A DNA stretch of 64,000 nt from Bacteroidales bacterium UBA1197 (lineage in GTDB: Bacteria; Bacteroidota; Bacteroidia; Bacteroidales; UBA932), in assembly GCA_002309995.1 (NCBI GenBank), contig DBYB01000061.1:29190-93189 (forward strand). The letters are read 5' to 3'. Positions 31,388-39,900 of the stretch are shown in pieces (position 1 is the first letter of the stretch; each line of letters opens with the position of its first letter). Below the pieces are notes generated by a model. That model made no database searches, was not told the DNA's origin, and saw only the letters and a list, made by a program, of their open reading frames with translations. The position numbers were made by a program, and so were the translations under genes.

Positions 31388-33241
31388 TCAGAATCTCTTG
31401 TCGATTTCGTCCACCGGAAGCACGGAGACCACTCGCCTGCCGTTGAAGGTGAACTCGGGATTGTCGCTGGAAAACAGCGTGTCCAAAAGGCGTGCCGCTG
31501 CCAGAGGGGTGTCGGGAACTGACGCATTGACAGCGCCGAGCATTGCAAATTTGGCAGCCGTCTTCTGCTGCATCACCTCAGGAAGCGCCTGCCCAAGGTC
31601 GGATAGTATTAGCAGCAGGTCGCCAACAGTCTGCTCCACCTTGCCGGCCTCGCAGCTGTAGCCCTCAGGCACGCCGGCGATGCAGACCGCGTCTTCGCCG
31701 ACCGGCGAGATGTCGAAGCCGAGGCCCGCAAGCATTTCCGAGTGCTCCCGGAACAGCAATTGCTGCTGCACACCTACGCTGACCTTAACAGGGAACAGGG
31801 CCGTCTGCGTGACGTGCTCACCCGTAGCCAGGGCCTTGAGCGCGCGCTCGTAAAGCACTCGTTCCCAAGCCCTTCGGATATTCACTATCATAAGCCCGGA
31901 AGGCGATTTGCGGAGTATATATTTACCCTGAATGATTAGAATATCCTGCACTGCAGGGTCGGGCTGGAACAACATACTGTGGTCCTGACGGCCGGCCGAA
32001 AGGCCTCCGTGGGCATAAGGCGCACCACCGCCGAAGCCGCCTGATGCCGTACCACCGGAAATACCACCTCCGGCCCCCTTGGATGCCACCTGGTCCGGGA
32101 AATCGGGGAACGGGTCGGAATCGAAGGGATTGAAATCCGGATCGGGAGGTGTCGCCGGCGAAAGCGAGCCTGCCTTGTACTCATCGAAGCTCTGGCCGAG
32201 TTGGGGCAGTTCCACTGCGCCCTCGCGATTGAAATCGAGACTGGCGCCGAAACTGTTGCGCCCCAGAGCCTCACGCACGCAGGCCGAAATCACCTGGAAT
32301 ATGACGTTGTCGTCTTCGAACTTTATCTCGGTCTTGGTGGGATGGATGTTCACGTCAACGGCCTGAGGGTCAACCTCGAGGAATATGAAGTATGCCGGCG
32401 TAAAGCCCTCGGGCACGAACTCTTCGTATGCCTTCATCACAGCCTTGTGCAGATAGGGGCTCCGGAAATAGCGGCCACCGACGAAGAAATACTGGTTGCC
32501 GGGCACCCTGCGGGCGCTTTCCGGCCGGCCGATGAAGCCGCTGACCTGCACCACGGCAGTGTCGGCAAAAATGTCGACCACCTCTCCTACCACAGTGCGC
32601 CCCATAAGGTCCAAAATGCGGAATTTCAGAGATTTGGCGGGCTTGAGGACATATATCTGCTTCCCGTTGTGGGTGAGCGAAAAACCGATTTCCGGCCGGG
32701 GCACGGCTACGCGGGTGAACTCCTCAACGATGTGCTTGAATTCAACCTGGTCGGATTTGAGGAACTTGCGGCGGGCGGGAGTATTGTAGAACAGGTTGCG
32801 GACTGCGAAATTGGAGCCGGAAGGAGCGGATACGGAAGAAGTTTTGACATCTCCGTCGCCGCCAATCACTACCTGCGTGCCGGTTTCGTCTTCCACCCTG
32901 CGGGTACGGAGCGTGACCTGCGACACGGCAGCTATGCTGGCGAGGGCCTCGCCGCGGAAGCCATAGGTTACGATGCGCTCCAGGTCGGCTGCGCTGGTAA
33001 TTTTGGACGTGGCGTGGCGCTCGAAGCACAGTACGGCGTCCGAGGGGCTCATACCGGAACCGTTGTCTATCACCTGGATGAGTGTGCGGCCGGAATCGGT
33101 AACGACCACGTCAACCTGGGTGGCGCCGGCATCTACGGCGTTCTCCATCAGCTCCTTCACCACGGAAGCGGGCCGCTGCACCACCTCGCCGGCGGCAATC
33201 ATATTGGAAATCCTCGCGGGAAGTACCTTCAGGCGTCCCAT
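31388..33241 (-). CDS. mutL: DNA mismatch repair protein MutL
   Basis: A 617-residue GHKL ATPase that couples mismatch recognition to strand excision. N-terminal motifs are intact: ELMENAVDAGA (E30, N34, D38), DNGSGM and GFRGEALASI. A Gly-rich linker (about 350-420) precedes the dimerisation domain. In the C-terminal domain the region equivalent to the endonuclease motif DQHxxxER reads NIRRAWERVLYE (from N454), and the usual CPHGRP-type motif appears as TFNGRR, so the nicking site seems absent. It is in operon with the small membrane protein upstream and the rhomboid gene downstream. Confidence 0.95.
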   Translation of the reverse strand: MGRLKVLPARISNMIAAGEVVQRPASVVKELMENAVDAGATQVDVVVTDSGRTLIQVIDNGSGMSPSDAVLCFERHATSKITSAADLERIVTYGFRGEALASIAAVSQVTLRTRRVEDETGTQVVIGGDGDVKTSSVSAPSGSNFAVRNLFYNTPARRKFLKSDQVEFKHIVEEFTRVAVPRPEIGFSLTHNGKQIYVLKPAKSLKFRILDLMGRTVVGEVVDIFADTAVVQVSGFIGRPESARRVPGNQYFFVGGRYFRSPYLHKAVMKAYEEFVPEGFTPAYFIFLEVDPQAVDVNIHPTKTEIKFEDDNVIFQVISACVREALGRNSFGASLDFNREGAVELPQLGQSFDEYKAGSLSPATPPDPDFNPFDSDPFPDFPDQVASKGAGGGISGGTASGGFGGGAPYAHGGLSAGRQDHSMLFQPDPAVQDILIIQGKYILRKSPSGLMIVNIRRAWERVLYERALKALATGEHVTQTALFPVKVSVGVQQQLLFREHSEMLAGLGFDISPVGEDAVCIAGVPEGYSCEAGKVEQTVGDLLLILSDLGQALPEVMQQKTAAKFAMLGAVNASVPDTPLAAARLLDTLFSSDNPEFTFNGRRVVSVLPVDEIDKRF

Positions 33242-33242
33242 A

Positions 33243-33545
33243 CTACAGCATCGAATAGAACTTTGCGATGAAATACAGCACCGCTACGATGAGCAGCAGG
33301 GTGACTATGCCGATTATGGTCTGGGTCTTTCCCATATGGCCACGGGTGCGGCGGTAGGCGCCGTCGCGGAGGGAACCCTTTATGTAGGAGCCGGGCACAT
33401 AGGTTCCCTTGGCTTTTTCCTTGTCCAGCGTTCCGTCCACGGCCCCGAACATCTGCCTGCGCTTCTCCTCTTCCGGATCGTAATAGATTGGCTTGTAGTT
33501 GAAAACGCGGTGTTCGCTTTCACCGAAAAAATTAAATAATCCCAT
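33243..33545 (-). CDS. small C-terminally anchored membrane protein
   Basis: A 100-residue hypothetical protein. The N-terminal two thirds is charged and Tyr-rich (FNYKPIYYDPEEEKRRQMFG). The C-terminus is a single strong membrane segment (about 76-95, IIGIVTLLLIVAVLYFIAKF), giving a tail-anchored topology. It sits one base before mutL, as similar small proteins often do in Bacteroidales. No function is known to me. Confidence 0.75.
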   Translation of the reverse strand: MGLFNFFGESEHRVFNYKPIYYDPEEEKRRQMFGAVDGTLDKEKAKGTYVPGSYIKGSLRDGAYRRTRGHMGKTQTIIGIVTLLLIVAVLYFIAKFYSML

Positions 33546-33552
33546 AATTGCA

Positions 33553-33560
33553 CAAATGTA
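33553..33560 (-). promoter_or_regulatory. -7 box of the mutL operon
   Basis: TACATTTG on the minus strand, 7 nt upstream of the ATG at 33545. It faces the divergent -7 box of the phosphatase gene within a 41-bp gap. Confidence 0.5.
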
Positions 33561-33574
33561 GTGTTAATTTTTCA

Positions 33575-33582
33575 TATTTTTG
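33575..33582 (+). promoter_or_regulatory. -7 box of the histidine phosphatase gene
   Basis: TATTTTTG on the plus strand, 4 nt before the ATG at 33587. No clear -33 TTTG is present. Confidence 0.5.
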
Positions 33583-33586
33583 CATT

Positions 33587-34852
33587 ATGAAAAGACTGTT
33601 ACTGATTGCTATCGCACTCCTGCCCCTTTCCCTCTGGGCCCAGGAGCAGAAGAACCAGGAAATCGTTGCACTCATACACGACAACCTGCACCGCGCAGGT
33701 GTGAACACCTTCCCATACGAATACCGTCCGGCGAAGGAAACGCCCGTACCTGCAGGATATAAACCGTTCTATATCAGCCACTATGGCCGTCACGGCTCAC
33801 GCAGCGAATGGTCCAGGGACAACTACGCCAGCCTCCTGGCCCGCTGGAACGCAGCAGCCGAGGCCGGCCAGCTCACCGACGAGGGCGAGCAGGCAAGGCA
33901 GAGGGTGATCCTGCTTGCGCAGCTGCACGACGGGATGGACGGCCGCCTAACCCCTCGGGGGGCTCGCGAGCACAGGCAGATAGCAGCCAGGATGTACAAG
34001 AAATACAAGTCCGTATTCCGCAGCGGCTGCCGCAAAGTTAGGGCCCAGTCGAGCGTGGCGCCACGCTGCCTGGTGAGCATGGCGGCCGCAACTGGCGAAC
34101 TGATGAGGCTTGATCCCACCCTGGACATGAACTGGGACACCGGCGAAAAGATAATGCTGGTTTGCAGCACGGAAGACACCAAGGACATCAAGAAATCGGT
34201 CTATAAGATACTCGACAAGCAGGCCGCAGACCACATCCCCGACACCGCCGCTTTCCTGGCCCGCATATTCAAGGATCCTTCGCAGGCCCGCGCCCTCTCC
34301 GGCGACCCCGTGAAGCTTATGCGCGAGACCTTCGACATAGGCTCCGTGAGCCTTGCTTTCGACCTGGATGACAGTCTGTTCCGCATCTTCACGGAAGACG
34401 ACCTCTACTGGTGGTCGCAGCACATCGGAATGAATATGTACCTGCGTCAGTGCAACTCCCGTGATTACGGCGACAAGCGTATGGAGCCCGTGCAGGTGCT
34501 GGTGGACGACGTGATTGCCAAAGCCGACGCCGCAATTGCAGACGGAGACTGCGTGGCAGACCTGCGCTTCGGCCACGAGTATCAGCTGCTTGCCTTCTCG
34601 TCCCGCATAGGCGTTAAAGGCATAGCCGAGCGCCTCGACACCGACGGCAGCCGTACCTGGCCCGGCGTGCTCCGCTGCCCCTTCGCCTGCAACCTGCAGA
34701 TGATATTCTACCGCAACCGCAGCGGCGACGTGCTGGTAAAATGCTACCTCAACGAGCAGGAGGCCACCATCCTCACCCTTCCCGGAGGCCCTTATTACCG
34801 CTGGGAAGACCTGAGGGCCTCCATACTCAGGAACGATGTACGCAACCTCTGA
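33587..34852 (+). CDS. histidine acid phosphatase, MINPP-like
   Basis: A 421-residue secreted histidine phosphatase (clade 2) with a signal peptide ending SLWAQ. The phosphorylated histidine H69 lies in HYGRHGSRSEW. RVILLAQLHDGMDGRLTPRG is the helical cap region, and H330-E331 in FGHEYQLLAFSSRIG supplies the distal catalytic pair. Bacteroidales members of this group remove phosphates from inositol polyphosphates such as phytate. The start at 33587 gives the signal peptide; an upstream ATG at 33548 would precede the promoter box. It opens the plus-strand cluster and lies 3 bases before the regulator gene. Confidence 0.85.
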   Translation: MKRLLLIAIALLPLSLWAQEQKNQEIVALIHDNLHRAGVNTFPYEYRPAKETPVPAGYKPFYISHYGRHGSRSEWSRDNYASLLARWNAAAEAGQLTDEGEQARQRVILLAQLHDGMDGRLTPRGAREHRQIAARMYKKYKSVFRSGCRKVRAQSSVAPRCLVSMAAATGELMRLDPTLDMNWDTGEKIMLVCSTEDTKDIKKSVYKILDKQAADHIPDTAAFLARIFKDPSQARALSGDPVKLMRETFDIGSVSLAFDLDDSLFRIFTEDDLYWWSQHIGMNMYLRQCNSRDYGDKRMEPVQVLVDDVIAKADAAIADGDCVADLRFGHEYQLLAFSSRIGVKGIAERLDTDGSRTWPGVLRCPFACNLQMIFYRNRSGDVLVKCYLNEQEATILTLPGGPYYRWEDLRASILRNDVRNL

Positions 34853-34855
34853 TTT

Positions 34856-36022
34856 ATGCGTCTGCTCTTCATCACAGACTTCACCGAACAGTTCGCATAC
34901 CGCCTGCTGCGGGGCATACTCAATTATGCCGAAACAACCGAGCCGTGGGTAGTGTGCAAGATGCCGCCGGCCCACAAGAAACAGGTGGGAATACCCGGCG
35001 TGCTGGCCTGGGCAAAAGAGTGGAAGGCAGACGTGATAATAGGACAGTTCGACCCGGAAGACCACGTTGACATATTCCGCAGGAACGGCATCGTTGCGAT
35101 GGCCCAGGACTACATAGCCAAGTTCGACTCAATTCCCAATATCACAGCGGATTACGACCTCACTGGGAGGCAGGTTGCCAAATTTTTTATCACCCGTGGA
35201 TTCAAGAATTTCGCCTTCTTCGGGTACCACGACGTATGCTGGTCCGACGAGCGCTGTGAAGGCTTCCGGAAAGAGATCGAATCGGCAGGATTCGCAGACC
35301 GCTTCTACAAGTACGACGGGCAGATGATAGACAGTCTGTGGGCAAGCGATTCACCGTCGATGAAGCAATGGATGATCAGTCTTCCCAAGCCCGTGGCAAT
35401 AATGGCCTGCGACGACACTCAGGCCAGCATTCTCATACAGGCCTGCAATTCCTACGGAATCAACATTCCGTCGGAAGCGGCCATAATCGGGGTGGACAAC
35501 GACGAGATACTGTGCAATATGTCCAGCCCCGCGCTGTCTTCCGTGGATATCGACATAGAAGGCGGAGGGTTCCAGGCGGCAAGGATTGCAGAGCGTATGG
35601 TGAAAGATCCTGGCTACGCCGGGGAAGACGTTGTGCTCAAGCCGCTTACGATAGTTTCGCGTATGTCTTCAAACGTGTACGCAACCCAGGACCAGGCAAT
35701 ACTTACCGCTCTCCGTTTCATAGGCGACAACGTAGATCATAAAATCACCGTGGGCGACCTCCTGAAGGTGGTTCCGCTGTCGCGCCGACTGCTGGAGCAG
35801 CGCTTCCGCAAGGTCACGGGAATGACCATCTACCGATACATAAGCGAACTTCGTATGAACCGCTTTGCGGAACTGCTGCTGAGCAGCAAAGACTCTGTTT
35901 CCAACATCGCAGCCAGGATGGACGAAACGGACACAAAGAGTATCTCCCGCCGCTTCCGGGCAATCAAAGGATGTACGCCTTCTGAGTTCCGGGCTAAAGA
36001 ATTGCGCAAATTGGGAGTATAA
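34856..36022 (+). CDS. XylR-like transcriptional regulator (LacI-type sensor plus AraC HTH)
   Basis: A 388-residue regulator with the architecture of E. coli XylR. An N-terminal periplasmic-binding-like sensor (about 1-275; segments AIMACDDTQASILIQACNSY and AAIIGVDNDEILCNMSSPAL) is joined to a C-terminal AraC-type double helix-turn-helix (about 285-385; RRLLEQRFRKVTGMTIYRYI, RRFRAIKGCTPSEFRAKELR). It should sense a sugar and control the sugar-kinase and glycosidase genes that follow. A 21-bp-spaced direct repeat, a plausible operator, overlaps its own stop codon. Confidence 0.92.
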   Translation: MRLLFITDFTEQFAYRLLRGILNYAETTEPWVVCKMPPAHKKQVGIPGVLAWAKEWKADVIIGQFDPEDHVDIFRRNGIVAMAQDYIAKFDSIPNITADYDLTGRQVAKFFITRGFKNFAFFGYHDVCWSDERCEGFRKEIESAGFADRFYKYDGQMIDSLWASDSPSMKQWMISLPKPVAIMACDDTQASILIQACNSYGINIPSEAAIIGVDNDEILCNMSSPALSSVDIDIEGGGFQAARIAERMVKDPGYAGEDVVLKPLTIVSRMSSNVYATQDQAILTALRFIGDNVDHKITVGDLLKVVPLSRRLLEQRFRKVTGMTIYRYISELRMNRFAELLLSSKDSVSNIAARMDETDTKSISRRFRAIKGCTPSEFRAKELRKLGV

Positions 36023-36038
36023 CTGCGCAAATTACGCA
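36003..36038 (+). promoter_or_regulatory. candidate operator: TGCGCAAATT direct repeat
   Basis: TGCGCAAATT occurs at 36003-36012 and 36024-36033, exactly 21 bp (two helical turns) apart, which is the arrangement bound by AraC-family dimers. The second copy extends into TGCG-N7-CGCA (36024-36038). It spans the regulator's stop and lies about 28-58 bp upstream of the sugar-kinase -7 box. Confidence 0.5.
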
Positions 36039-36060
36039 CGCATAATATAATTAAAGTGGC

Positions 36061-36068
36061 TATTTTTG
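36061..36068 (+). promoter_or_regulatory. -7 box of the kinase-glycosidase operon
   Basis: TATTTTTG, 27 nt upstream of the ATG at 36096. There is no clear TTTG at the -33 position, consistent with an activator-dependent promoter. Confidence 0.55.
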
Positions 36069-36095
36069 TGGAAACCGCAAAAAATAACCAATATT

Positions 36096-36917
36096 ATGCT
36101 GCTAGGAATCGACATCGGAGGAACGACAATCGGCCTCGGCGTTGTGGAAGACAAGAAGATTGTCCGCATCAACCACGTGCCTTCATTCCCCAAAGACGCC
36201 ACCCTGGAAGAGACCCTGGACTACCTCGAGGCCAGGATTAAAGATATCATCACACCGGAAGTCACCAGCATCGGAATCGGAGTTCCCACTCTCGTGGACG
36301 TAAAGCGCGGCATAGTTTACGAGGCTATGAACATCCCTTCCTGGAAGGAAGTACACCTCAAGGACATGCTGGAGAAGCGCTTCGGCATCCCCGTAAACGT
36401 AAACAACGACGCCAACTGCTTCGCCCTTGGGGCCGCTGCCCGTGCCCACGGCACCCAGGAAGTGCTGGTGGGCGTAACACTCGGCACCGGCACCGGCATC
36501 GGCATCATCCACAACGGCGCCCTTATGTGCGGCGACAACTGCGGAGCAGGCGAAATCTGCTCCGCCCCATACAACGGCAGCAACTATGAGTCCTTCTGTT
36601 CCAAGCAGTTCTTCCACAACAGGAACTGGTCGCCCCGCAAGGCGTCTGAGCAGGCAGCGGCAGGCAACCCCGAGGCCGTCGCCCTGATGGAAGAATTCGG
36701 AATGCACCTCGGGGAACTCCTCTCCCTGGTGATGTACGCCTACGATCCCGGCTGCATCGTGCTGGGCGGAGGCGTTGCCAACACATACCCGCATTTCAAA
36801 GAATCCATGTTCAATACGCTCCGCAACCGTTATCCGTACGCTCACGTCCTGGACAAGCTCCGCGTGGAGGTGATGCCCGAGGAAGACGTAGCTCTGCTGG
36901 GCGCTTCATTACTGTAA
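36096..36917 (+). CDS. ROK-family sugar kinase
   Basis: A 273-residue cytoplasmic kinase of the ROK family. LGIDIGGTTIGLGVVED is the ATP phosphate-binding loop, VNNDANCFALGAA the sugar-contact region, and VTLGTGTGIGIIHNGAL plus DNCGAGEIC the second ATP loop and catalytic surroundings. The usual zinc-binding CxCGxxGC cluster is not seen. In this context glucosamine or N-acetylglucosamine is the likely substrate, phosphorylated after release by the downstream glycosidases; glucose is possible. The ATG at 36096 is chosen over an in-frame TTG inside the promoter. It is 4 bases before the GH2 fusion gene. Confidence 0.88.
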   Translation: MLLGIDIGGTTIGLGVVEDKKIVRINHVPSFPKDATLEETLDYLEARIKDIITPEVTSIGIGVPTLVDVKRGIVYEAMNIPSWKEVHLKDMLEKRFGIPVNVNNDANCFALGAAARAHGTQEVLVGVTLGTGTGIGIIHNGALMCGDNCGAGEICSAPYNGSNYESFCSKQFFHNRNWSPRKASEQAAAGNPEAVALMEEFGMHLGELLSLVMYAYDPGCIVLGGGVANTYPHFKESMFNTLRNRYPYAHVLDKLRVEVMPEEDVALLGASLL

Positions 36918-36921
36918 CCGC

Positions 36922-39900
36922 ATGAAACGTATTTCCGTACTTTTTGCAGCATTATGCATCGCCTTCGGCGCACAGGCCGGAGAGCTCGTGAACTGGAAGA
37001 TGCAGAAGCAGGGCGACAGGCACGCCTACGACGTAACCGTTCCCTGCACAGTAGCCGGCGCACTCAATCAGGCCGGCGCCCTCGGCCCTCAAGTGTACGA
37101 GCGCCAGAACTACAAGAACATCGACAAGAGCCTGTTCGACAGTCCCTGGGTGTTCTCCACCACATTCCCTACGCAGAAAGGCCTCAGGCACGTTCTGCGT
37201 TTCGAGTCTCTGGGCTATTCCGCAGAAATCAAGCTCAACGGTACGGTAATCGCGTCCGCAGACACCACCAAGGGTCCGTTCTGCGTGCGTGAGTTCGACG
37301 TCACCGACCTGCTGGCCCGCAAACAGAACAAACTGCAGGTCACCGTCTTCAAGGCTCCTGCCCAATCCCTCAACCACGGATACGTCGACTGGAACCCCCG
37401 CCCCGTGGACGAAACGATGGGCATTCTACGCAAGGTGGAACTCATCACCACGCCAGACGTGCAGGTGAAGGACGTTTTCGTGAAGCCGGAAGTGAATACC
37501 GAGACACTCAAGGAAGCGTGGATAAACGTCACCGCCACCCTCGTCAACCGCTCCGACAAGCCTGTCAGCGGCGTGCTCCAGGGAGCGTATGACGGCGGCG
37601 GCTTCCGCGAAAACGTGCGCCTGGCAGCCGGCGAGAGCAAGGAAGTGACCGTACGTCAGGAGGTAAGGCACCCCCGCATCTGGTGGAGCCGCGATATGGG
37701 TAAACCGGAGATGTACACGATGAACGCCTCCTTCATCCCCAACGGCTCCGACAAGGCTTCGCATTCATCAAAGGTGCGCTTCGGCATTCGCGACATCAAG
37801 GGCGTGATCGACGCCCGCGGCCACCGTCTCTTCATTCTGAACGGACGCGAGGTGCTCATCAAGTCCGCCGGATGGACCGACGACCTCTTTATGCAGGACA
37901 CCCACGAAAGCATACGCACTCAGTTGGAGTACGTGTGCGACATGGGGCTGAACAGCGTCCGCTTCGAGAATATCTGGGGCAAGGACGACACCGTATATGA
38001 CCTCTGCGACGAGATGGGCCTCCTGGTGCTGGCCGGATTCAGCTGCCAGTGGGAGTGGGAAGACTACTGCGGCTATCCCGAAGTGAAGGGATTCGGCTGC
38101 ATCAACACTCCCGACGCAGAAGCCCTCGCAGTGCGTTACTTCCACGACCAGATCATCCGTCTTCGCAATCACCCCGCCGTAATAGCCTGGCTCACCGGCA
38201 GCGACCGCGTGCCCAACGAGAGGCTTGAGGCGGAGTATATGAAAATATACGAAAAGTGCGAATACCGCCCCTACGTCTGCTCCGCCAAGGGTATGAGCAG
38301 CAAATACGGCGGACCTTCCGGAATGAAGATGGAGGGACCCTACGAGTACGTAGAGCCCGACTACTGGTACAAGGACACCAAGCACGGCGGCGCATACGGA
38401 TTCAACACCGAGACCGGCATAGGTATGAATATCCCTCAGCTTGAGTCCGTCCGCAGAATGATCGGCGAAGAGAATCTCTGGCCCATAAACGACACCTGGT
38501 ATTACCATTGCACAGCTGCTGCGTCGTATATGCACGACACCAAGGTGATTGAAGACGTGATGGCCGGCCAGTACGGCCCTGCCGCAGACATCAACGACTT
38601 TATGCGCAAGGCCCACGCCATCGACTACGACGGAACCCGCGCAATGTACGAGGCCTTCCGCTGCAACGTTTCCAAGACCACCGGCATTGTGCAGTGGATG
38701 CTCAATTCAGCCTGGCCTTCCCTTTACTGGCAGCTCTACGACTGGTATCTCGTGCCCACCGCCGGATACTACGGCACCAAGAAGGCCTGCGCCCCGGTGC
38801 AGCTGGTGTACAACTACAAGGACCATTGCGTGTACAGCGTGGACGAGACCGTCTCCGGCTTCGAAACCACCGCCACGATGAAGGTCTATAGCCCCGACGG
38901 CAAGCTCATCCGCGAGGAGAGCAAAGAGGCGAAGTTCCGCCGCCGCAGCCCAAGGAAGATTTTCGAGAACATCGAGGGCCCCTGCTTCCTGTCGCTCAAG
39001 GTAATGGACGAAGGCGGCAAGGTGATGGCAGACAACTTCTACTGCATCCCCGCCGAGGGCAACGAATACTCGCCCAAGTCCAACTGGTGCTACACCCCTA
39101 TGACGAAGTACTCCGACCTCGGATTCGTGAGCGCTCTCCCGCAGACCAGCGTGAAGATGCACGCCTCGCGCACCGACAAGGGGTTCAAGGTGCAGCTCGC
39201 CAATGACTCCGAGACCATTGCATACCAGAATATCCTCAAGGCCAAGACCCCGGAGGGCGAACTCGTTCCCGGCGTAATCTGGTCCGACAACTTCCTGACT
39301 CTCTGCCCCGGCGAGGCTCGCACCGTGAACTGCCGCCTGCCTGCCGGATGCGGCCCCGTGAGCATCTCCCTGGAGGGCTGGAACGCCAGCGCCGCAATGG
39401 TGAGCTCCCCCGACTCCCTGGCCCGCGACCGCTCCCGCTTCGCAACCTACAACTTCAGCAGGGACGACGTGTACTCCAAGGAAGACACCTATGACGTGGT
39501 AAGCGTCGTGCAGCCCAAGGGCAAGAAGGTCAAGAACGTCATCTTTATGATCGGCGACGGTATGGGCTTCGAGCAGGTAAGCTGCGGATGGGTGGTGAAC
39601 GGAGGCAAGCTCAATATGGAGCAGATGCCTTACTTCGGAACTTCCCGCACTTACGCGGCCGACGCCCTCATCACCGACTCCTGCGCCGGCGGCACCGCCC
39701 TGGCCATAGGTGAGAAGACCAGATACAAGTATATCGGCCTCGACGTTGACGGCAACCCCGCAGAATCCAATCTCCACTATGCCCGTAAGCTTGGCAAGAA
39801 GACCGGCGTGGCTGTGGTATGCCGTATCAACGACGCCACTCCTGCCGACTTCTGCGGCCACGCCCCCACCGTGCGTGACGAGGAGGGCCTCGCCGCCCAG

